A stretch of DNA of 64,000 nucleotides from Candidatus Desulfovibrio gallistercoris (lineage in GTDB: Bacteria > Desulfobacterota > Desulfovibrionia > Desulfovibrionales > Desulfovibrionaceae), in contig DWYJ01000017.1 in NCBI GenBank assembly GCA_019118745.1, positions 46,613 to 110,612 on the forward strand, given 5' to 3'. The notes under the pieces were generated by a model that worked only from the letters and a program-made list of their open reading frames with translations, was not told the origin of the DNA and ran no database searches. The translations under genes were made by a program, and so were the position numbers. Of this stretch, positions 58,466-64,000 are shown piece after piece. Each line of letters opens with the position of its first letter. Position 1 is the first letter of the stretch.

Positions 58466-59755
58466 ATGACGCGCGTGTGCAGACGAGCGGGGGAATGGTC
58501 CGGCCGGCGGGGCTGGTCGCTCCGGGGCGGTATGGCGGTTCTGGCAGGGGTGCTCTGCCTGGCGTTCGCCTGCTGCATCGCCCTGGAAAGCGCGTGCCTT
58601 GCCGCCGTCATCCCCGATGCCGTCTGGCAGGACAACGACCGCAACCATCGCCGGTCGCCCAGCCAGATAAAGCGGCAGCTGCGTTCGCCTGAAGTTCGTG
58701 CCGCCCGCCTGCCCCTTGATGGGGCGGAGCGGGTCGGCAGCGGCAATGAAGATGCCTCCGTCGCGGAGGAGCAGGCCGCGCGGGCTGCCCGCGTCCGCTC
58801 GCAGATCGCGCAGGCCCCGGCCCCGCCGGGCGAAGCCTCGGATCTGCAGATGCTGGGGCAGAACGACTGGCGCCTGAAGATCGAGAGCGCGGCCGTGGCG
58901 CTCAACGATTCCGTCTTTCTGGGGGATATCGCCACGCCGCTGGGGCATATGGACGAGGCCCTCTGGCAGGAGCTCAGCCGCAAGGCCCTCTGGGCCGCCC
59001 CCGAGCAGGAAGGCAAGCCCATGCAGGTCAACCGTTCGCGCCTCTCGCAGGCGTTGCGGCAGGCCCTGGGCAAGGATGTGGCCGGGCGTTGCATCCTGCC
59101 GACGTCGCTGGTCATCCAGCGGGGCGGGCTGGTCTTTCGGGAAGATGTGTTGCGGGACTATGTGGTCAAGAGTTTGACGCCGCAGCTTTCGGCCATGCCG
59201 GGCGAAGCGCAGCTCACGGAATTTCGACTGCCGGAGTACATCTTTCTGGAGCACGCCCAGCAGCAGATCCAGCTGGAGCCCGGCAAGCTGGCCCCCGGGC
59301 GCATCACCCTGCGTTTCGCCGTCAAGGAAGCGGACGGTTCGGTGTTGCGGCGTGTGGCCGGGACGGTCAATCTGCAACTCTGGGTCACGGTGCCCGCCGC
59401 CATGCGCATCATGAGCAAGGGGGAGAACCTGACTCCCGACGCGGTCACCTTCATGAGGGTCAATGCCGCCACGCTCAAGGATATGCCGTGGGATGGCCAG
59501 GGCGGTCCGTGGCGGCTGGCCAGGGGGCTTTCCGCCGGGGAGCCCATCCTCCAGAGCGACCTGCAGAGCCAGCTCATGGTGCGGCGCGGCGATGTGGTCA
59601 CCCTGATCTACGCCCGCGGCAACCTGCGCATGACCACGCAGGCGGAGGCCCTGAGCGACGGCGAGCCCGGCGGCACCATCGCGGTGAGGAATCTGCAATC
59701 CAAGAAACAGGTGTACGCCAAGGTCAAGGACGGCGGCACTGTGATAATCGAGTAG
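58466..59755 (+). CDS. flgA: P-ring assembly chaperone FlgA, long form
   Basis: About 429 residues, much longer than enteric FlgA (about 220). An N-terminal membrane/signal segment (MAVLAGVLCLAFACCIAL) is followed by about 170 residues of Arg/Ala-rich linker and a domain of unknown role; the SAF/FlgA domain is at the C-terminus (MRIMSKGENLTPDAVTFMRV, RLARGLSAGEPILQSDL, VVTLIYARGNLRMTTQAEAL, AVRNLQSKKQVYAKV). The ATG at 58466 is uncertain; GGGGAG is very close and TTG at 58457 is an alternative. Confidence 0.88.
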   Translation: MTRVCRRAGEWSGRRGWSLRGGMAVLAGVLCLAFACCIALESACLAAVIPDAVWQDNDRNHRRSPSQIKRQLRSPEVRAARLPLDGAERVGSGNEDASVAEEQAARAARVRSQIAQAPAPPGEASDLQMLGQNDWRLKIESAAVALNDSVFLGDIATPLGHMDEALWQELSRKALWAAPEQEGKPMQVNRSRLSQALRQALGKDVAGRCILPTSLVIQRGGLVFREDVLRDYVVKSLTPQLSAMPGEAQLTEFRLPEYIFLEHAQQQIQLEPGKLAPGRITLRFAVKEADGSVLRRVAGTVNLQLWVTVPAAMRIMSKGENLTPDAVTFMRVNAATLKDMPWDGQGGPWRLARGLSAGEPILQSDLQSQLMVRRGDVVTLIYARGNLRMTTQAEALSDGEPGGTIAVRNLQSKKQVYAKVKDGGTVIIE

Positions 59756-59768
59756 AGGAGAACATGGT

Positions 59769-60467
59769 ATGAAGACTCGTTTTGGCATTCTGGCCCTGGG
59801 GCTCGTCTTCATGTTCTGCAGCGCCTGCGGCAACGGCGGTGCAAGTCGCCGTCCGGGGCTGCAGAATCCTGTGGGTCCGCCGCAGGAATATCCGCAGGAG
59901 ACCAGCGGAGCCAACAACCCCGGTTCCCTGTTTGCCGCCAGTGACGGCGACACCCTCTTTTCCGATGCCCGCGCGCGCCGCGTGGGGGATATCGTGGTGG
60001 TCAAACTGGTGGAAAACACCAAGGCCCAGAACAAGGTCGAGACCACGGCCGACAAGGACAGCAACAACAATTACGCGGTCAATGCCTTTTTCAATGTGCC
60101 CAAGATCGCCGGCGTCGTGCCCGTGGGGACGCCGACCTTGAATACCAATTCGGTCAGCGACCTGAGCGGCACAGGCAAGACCAAGCGCGAGAACTACGTG
60201 ACCACCTCCATGGCGGCCCGCGTCATCCGCGTGTTGCCGGGCGGCATGCTCCAGATCGAGGGCGCGCGTGAGATCCGCGTCAACGAAGAAACGGAATACA
60301 TGGTGGTGCGCGGTCTTATCCGGTCCAAGGACGTGGATGCCGACAACAGCATCCTGTCCACCCAGATCGCGGACGCCAGCATCGAGTATTACGGCAAGGG
60401 CGTGCTTTCCGACAAGCAGAAGCCCGGCTGGTTCACTCGCCTGATGGATAACGTTTGGCCCTTCTGA
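59769..60467 (+). CDS. flgH: Flagellar L-ring protein FlgH
   Basis: 232 residues with a lipoprotein signal (lipobox-like CSACG near residue 18-20). Conserved FlgH blocks: NNPGSLFAASDGDTLFSDA, RVGDIVVVKLVENTKAQNK, VLPGGMLQIEGAREIRVNEE, IRSKDVDADNSILSTQIADA and GKGVLSDKQKPGW. Forms the outer-membrane ring. It is the last gene of this cluster; a terminator follows and flgI is not present here. Confidence 0.94.
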   Translation: MKTRFGILALGLVFMFCSACGNGGASRRPGLQNPVGPPQEYPQETSGANNPGSLFAASDGDTLFSDARARRVGDIVVVKLVENTKAQNKVETTADKDSNNNYAVNAFFNVPKIAGVVPVGTPTLNTNSVSDLSGTGKTKRENYVTTSMAARVIRVLPGGMLQIEGAREIRVNEETEYMVVRGLIRSKDVDADNSILSTQIADASIEYYGKGVLSDKQKPGWFTRLMDNVWPF

Positions 60468-60491
60468 TGTGCCGTCGGCAGACGGCATACA

Positions 60492-60519
60492 GGGGCGGGG
60501 TCTTCCCCGCCCCTTTTTT
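60492..60519 (+). terminator. Terminator of the flgFGAH operon
   Basis: GGGGCGGGG and CCCCGCCCC pair with a 4-base loop, followed by six T. Confidence 0.9.
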
Positions 60520-60716
60520 GTTGCATGGGCATATGAGTTCTTTGGCTTGCAGCACCTTTACAGGGTGTTTTTCATTCTTGAATGTATGATCCGTGTTGTC
60601 TGTATGCTATAAAAAATTTTTGCAGATGTCGTGCATATAAAATATTTGTGTATAATTGATTGAGTGTCTTTTTTACAGATGAAAGGGCGCATCCTGTTGC
60701 GGGATGCGCCCTTTTA
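60520..60716 (+). other. AT-rich noncoding stretch ending in a second terminator
   Basis: About 165 AT-rich bases with a TATAAT at 60651 and TATAAA-like boxes near 60608, then a hairpin AAGGGCGCATCC / GGATGCGCCCTT at 60683-60713 followed by TTTT. There is no open reading frame I can support. It could hold a small RNA, or be a backup terminator for flgH and, reversed, for rlmB. Confidence 0.4.
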
Positions 60717-60909
60717 CATTTTATATAATGATTTCCTAAGCTTTTTCTAGACTTATTTTTCTCGCCAAAAGAAAAATTTTGGCTATGGTGAAAGGAAATG
60801 GAGAGAAAGCGGAATGCCGTCGATGCCATACATCGTTTCCTGGCTGCCTGTACGCGGCGGCCGTCCCGCCGGGGAAATGCCGGCAGGACGCGCGGCGGGC
60901 ATCTCCGCT

Positions 60910-61692
60910 TCAGGCGCGGCGCTGCCGGGCCGCCAGTCCCAGCAGGATGGCGCCGGCCTGCGCCACGTTGAGAGAATCGAAGGAGCGGGCCAGCGGGATA
61001 TGCAGCATCTGCGCGCAGCGCTTGGCCACGCCGGGCCGCAGTCCCTTGTCCTCGTTGCCGAGCACCAGCACGGCAGGCAGGCGCAGGGGTTCCTCAAAGG
61101 CATTGACGGTGGCAGCTCCGCCGCAGCCCGCGCCGTAAATGGTCAAACCCGCTTCTTCGGCACTGTCCAGCGCATGCGCCAGATTGTCGACGCGGGCAAT
61201 GGGGAGCCGTTCCAGCGCGCCCGCCGCCGCCCGCTGTGCGGCAGGGCCGAGGTAGGCGCTGTTATGCCGCGGCAGCAGCATGCCCGCTCCGCCCAGCGCG
61301 TAAAGGGTGCGGCAGAGCGTCCCCAGGTTGCCGGGGTCCTGCACCTGGTCAAGGGCAAGCAGCAGGGGCAGGGGGGCCTCATGCACGGCGGCAAGCACGC
61401 TTTCCAGCGTCTGGAACTCCGTGACGGCGAGGCGGGCCACCACTCCCTGATGGTTGACATGTTCCGCCTGTCCCGCCTGCGCGCCGCGGCACAGCCGGTC
61501 AAGGGCAGCCCCTTCCACCAGCGTGTAACGCAGATGGTTTGCCCGGCAGAGCTCCTGGATCTGCTGCGCTTCACGGCTGCGCAGGCCCTTGCGGCAGTAA
61601 ACGAGATCAATGCGCTGCGGCGCATCGAGCAGAAGCTCCAGCACGGGCTTGATGCCCGGCAGGAGCGGAGCGGAAACAGCATCTTTCATCAT
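60910..61692 (-). CDS. rlmB: SpoU-family RNA 2'-O-methyltransferase (RlmB/TrmH-like)
   Basis: 260 residues. An N-terminal L30e-like substrate-binding part (VLELLLDAPQRIDLVYCRKG) precedes the SPOUT knot: LALDQVQDPGNLGTLCRTL (motif 1 with Asn), VLVLGNEDKGLRP (motif 2) and IPLARSFDSLNVAQAGAILL (motif 3). Closest in form to the 23S rRNA G2251 enzyme. GGAGG lies five bases before the ATG at 61692. Divergent from mltD. Confidence 0.88.
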   Translation of the reverse strand: MMKDAVSAPLLPGIKPVLELLLDAPQRIDLVYCRKGLRSREAQQIQELCRANHLRYTLVEGAALDRLCRGAQAGQAEHVNHQGVVARLAVTEFQTLESVLAAVHEAPLPLLLALDQVQDPGNLGTLCRTLYALGGAGMLLPRHNSAYLGPAAQRAAAGALERLPIARVDNLAHALDSAEEAGLTIYGAGCGGAATVNAFEEPLRLPAVLVLGNEDKGLRPGVAKRCAQMLHIPLARSFDSLNVAQAGAILLGLAARQRRA

Positions 61693-61800
61693 GACGGCCT
61701 CCGGCAGGCGGCTGAGGGTGAGACGGCGTCCATGCCGTAGAAATTTCGTGTCTACGCAGCTTCACGGGCAAAGGCAAGCTGCGGAGCAGGGGAGGCATCC

Positions 61801-63432
61801 ATGAAGGTTTTGTGCGGGAAAAGGGTTTCAGGGCATATTCTGCTGTTGTGCGCCCTGCTGGCGACGTTGCTGCTGAGTGCGTGCTCCTCCAGGCAGGGGA
61901 GCGGGCAGTCCGACATGCCGACGCTGCTCATTCCCGAAAACGAGGACAGCGAACCGCTGACCCCTGCGGAGACGGCCGCCCTGAAGAGCACGGGCCAGAT
62001 CGACCGCAACGTGCCCGCCTCGGCCATGCCCGCCGTGACCGCCCAGTACAAGCACTTCCTCCACAAGGGCCGCCGGACGATGGAGATCTTCTCGCAGCGG
62101 TCGGGGAATTATCTCGGCTATGCCCGGCGTGTCTTCCGTTCGCGCGGCATGCCGGAAGAACTGGCCTATCTCGCCATCGTGGAGAGCGGCTACCGGGCCG
62201 ATGCCAAGTCCCGCGCCGGTGCGGCCGGGGCCTGGCAGTTCATGCCCTATACCGGCATGAAGTACGGCCTTACGCAGGACTGGTGGATGGATGAGCGCCT
62301 CGACCCCTACAAAGCCACCGAAGCCGCCGCCGACTATCTGCAAAAGCTTTACGGGGACTTCCGCGACTGGCCGACCGCCATCGCCGCCTACAATGCCGGA
62401 GAAGGTAAGATGCGCCGCGCCAAGGAAGGCACCGGCTCCCGCAATTTCTATGAAGTCTGCGAACGCAATGCGCGCCTGGACGAAAAAGCCCAGCTCCGTC
62501 CCGAGACCATACAGTATGTGCCGCGTTTCGTGGCCATCAGCAAGATCATGCGCAACCTCGGCCCTCTGGGTTTCACTCCGGTCAATCATGACGCCATGTC
62601 CCAGGTGGAACGCCTGACGGCCCGGCCGGGCACGGACCTCATGGCGCTGAGCAAGGCTTCGGGCATGAGCTGGTCGGACTTCCAGTCTTACAACATGCAC
62701 CATCTCCAGCCCATTTCCTCCACTGAGCGCTCCACCTTCGTCTATGTGCCGCGTCTGCAATCCGCCAAGGCACAGGCCTTCCTGCAACGTTCGGGCGGCA
62801 CCTACGCCAACTGGCGTCCTGCCAAAGTCGCCACCAGCGCCGACAGCTGGGACAGGATCGCCCGGCGCAGCGGCGTCAGCGTGGCCCAGCTTCGCGCGGC
62901 CAATGGCGGCAAGACGAAGATCTACCGGGGCGAGACGGTGCTTGTCCCCCGCAGCGCCGACATGAGCGAGCGGGCCGTGGCCGCCGCCGGTGGACGCACT
63001 ACGGCTCGGGCGGCGGAAAAGCCGGTTCGCGCAAACCGGAGCGGCCAGGGTGCGCCGGCCGGCGTGCATGTGCTGGCCTCCGGCGAGACGCTCTACGGCG
63101 TGGCCCGCAAGTATGGCGTGAGCGTGGGCGAGCTCCAGGCCGCCAATGATATCGACAATCCCGGTAAGGTCCATGTGGGGCAGAAGCTGCGCATCCCCGG
63201 GGCCGGGCAGGCCGGCGCCCGCACGGTGGCCCAGGCCTCTGGCGGCAAGAACCCCGCCGGAAGCATCGGCAAGCGCAAGGGCGGCACGTCGACCTATGTG
63301 GTCAAGGCCAACGACAGCCTGTGGAACATCGCTCGCCGCTACAACGTCAGCGTGGATGATCTCAAGCGCTGGAACGATGTGGACGAGCGCAGCCTGCGGG
63401 TCGGGGATACCTTGGTGGTCAGTTCGCGTTAA
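61801..63432 (+). CDS. mltD: Membrane-bound lytic transglycosylase D with three LysM domains
   Basis: 543 residues. Lipoprotein signal with LLLSACSS lipobox. The SLT catalytic domain covers about residues 110-260 (AYLAIVESGYRADAKS with the catalytic Glu, AAGAWQFMPYTGMKYGL, AIAAYNAGEGKM). Three LysM repeats follow (near 345, 420 and 497), each with a YxV.. or SWDRIA-type start and a W/A-N core. It cleaves peptidoglycan glycan strands during growth or flagellar assembly. A terminator follows the stop. Confidence 0.92.
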   Translation: MKVLCGKRVSGHILLLCALLATLLLSACSSRQGSGQSDMPTLLIPENEDSEPLTPAETAALKSTGQIDRNVPASAMPAVTAQYKHFLHKGRRTMEIFSQRSGNYLGYARRVFRSRGMPEELAYLAIVESGYRADAKSRAGAAGAWQFMPYTGMKYGLTQDWWMDERLDPYKATEAAADYLQKLYGDFRDWPTAIAAYNAGEGKMRRAKEGTGSRNFYEVCERNARLDEKAQLRPETIQYVPRFVAISKIMRNLGPLGFTPVNHDAMSQVERLTARPGTDLMALSKASGMSWSDFQSYNMHHLQPISSTERSTFVYVPRLQSAKAQAFLQRSGGTYANWRPAKVATSADSWDRIARRSGVSVAQLRAANGGKTKIYRGETVLVPRSADMSERAVAAAGGRTTARAAEKPVRANRSGQGAPAGVHVLASGETLYGVARKYGVSVGELQAANDIDNPGKVHVGQKLRIPGAGQAGARTVAQASGGKNPAGSIGKRKGGTSTYVVKANDSLWNIARRYNVSVDDLKRWNDVDERSLRVGDTLVVSSR

Positions 63433-63470
63433 CGTTTGTAGTATAACGTATCCTAACGGAAAAGCAGAAG

Positions 63471-63507
63471 AAGCAGCCCAAGAGGACGAGGGCTGCTTCT
63501 TTTTTTG
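63471..63507 (+). terminator. Terminator of mltD
   Basis: AAGCAGCCC and GGGCTGCTT pair with a 10-base loop, followed after two bases by a run of T. Confidence 0.85.
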
Positions 63508-63528
63508 TGACATTTTGAAAAAAACTTC

Positions 63529-63908
63529 TTGACCTTTGGCGCGAAAGAGTCCATAAACGCTTCTCGCGCCGGGCGGAAGCGGAAAGCGGACGGCCGGGGC
63601 GCGAGTTTGACAAATACAGAGAGTGCGCCGAGACGACGGGCTGACGAAAAGTTGAAAAAGAATTTTTCGAAAGCTGAAAAAAAGTTGTTGACAGCGAGGG
63701 CGGAAACGAATAGGTTCTCACCTCGCGACGACGACAACGCGTCGAGTGAAAGAAAAAATCGAAAAGTGGAAAAAGTTGTTGACAAGCGGTCGAGCTTTGA
63801 GTAGCTTAACGAACCGCGCTGACGAAAACAGCTTCACCGCTTGGATGAAAAAACTTCACGAAAACGAGAAAAAAAGTTGTTGACACGGCGCAGAGAAGTG
63901 AGTTAAAC
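63529..63908 (+). promoter_or_regulatory. Four tandem rrn-type promoters (P1-P4)
   Basis: P1 TTGACC 63529 / ATAAAC 63553 (spacing 18); P2 TTGACA 63688 / TAGGTT 63711 (17); P3 TTGACA 63779 / TAGCTT 63802 (17); P4 TTGACA 63880 / TTAAAC 63903 (17). P2-P4 share AAAGTTG or AAAAGTTGT just before the -35 box, and A-rich UP-like tracts lie upstream of each. The following leader contains TTCATTGACAAGTGAATAG at 63947, as seen before 16S genes. The rRNA operon should start just past the window. Confidence 0.8.
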
Positions 63909-64000
63909 TCACGAAGCGCTGAGGTGGGTGCCGAAAGCGAATGGTTCATTGACAAGTGAATAGCGAGCGGGAAGGAACTTTGAGATTCTGATTTCCGTGC

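Overview
The window looks like chromosome of a high-GC sulfate-reducing bacterium of the Desulfovibrio group. The main evidence is a complete HdrABC plus FlxABCD electron-bifurcating operon (13690-20535), a TunR-type regulator (dead tyrosine-recombinase fold plus TOBE) beside modABC, indolepyruvate:ferredoxin oxidoreductase, flagellar rod, ring and hook genes, and sulfoacetaldehyde acetyltransferase, which yields sulfite. This is a family-level inference; no species is claimed. The right edge runs into tandem promoters typical of a ribosomal RNA operon, and the 16S gene itself lies outside.

Layout. 1-650: pgpA and its terminator. 712-9492 (minus strand): DUF503 - nrnA - two small Tat-leader Arg/Ser/Pro-rich proteins - an HPr-kinase-like/PqqD fusion - truB - rpsO - pnp - a Lys-rich protein. 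This is a translation/RNA-decay operon with an unusual cassette inside it. 9708-13275: an HTH-cupin regulator convergent with an MFS transporter and fused L-serine dehydratase operon that has iterated palindromes upstream. 13690-21980: flxA-flxB-flxCD-hdrA-hdrB-hdrC, then aroQ and aroE. 22174-25986: flgE, a periplasmic rhodanese, an aminotransferase and a PEBP-like lipoprotein. 26326-31808: an EPSP-synthase-like protein lacking its active-site motifs, tunR and modABC. 32116-34974: xsc with a multi-hairpin leader, and phnX. 35065-37428: an unknown membrane protein and a PoNi-type immunity gene among repeat copies. 37930-40031: tRNA-Ser(GCT), glnS, tRNA-Lys. 40142-48287: an integrated element of about 8.1 kb in the 3' end of tRNA-Ser(CGA), with hicAB, a hairpin array, primase/helicase, AlpA and integrase. 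48462-54850: a TPR protein, nadD, proA, a membrane-anchored TPR-like protein and iorAB. 55081-63432: an AGCS symporter, flgFGAH, rlmB and mltD. 63529-64000: tandem rrn promoters.

Themes. Energy metabolism (Hdr-Flx, Ior, Xsc) dominates the core. A short TIR-bounded, MITE-like repeat of up to about 150 bp occurs seven times between genes, twice supplying the stop codon of the gene before it. The strongest candidates for something new are the Tat-leader/HprK-PqqD cassette (5801-8157), the catalytically stripped EPSPS-like protein with a chorismate-mutase-like N-terminus (26326-28023), the covarying hairpin array of the integrated element (41331-41588), the multi-hairpin xsc leader, and the repeat family itself.
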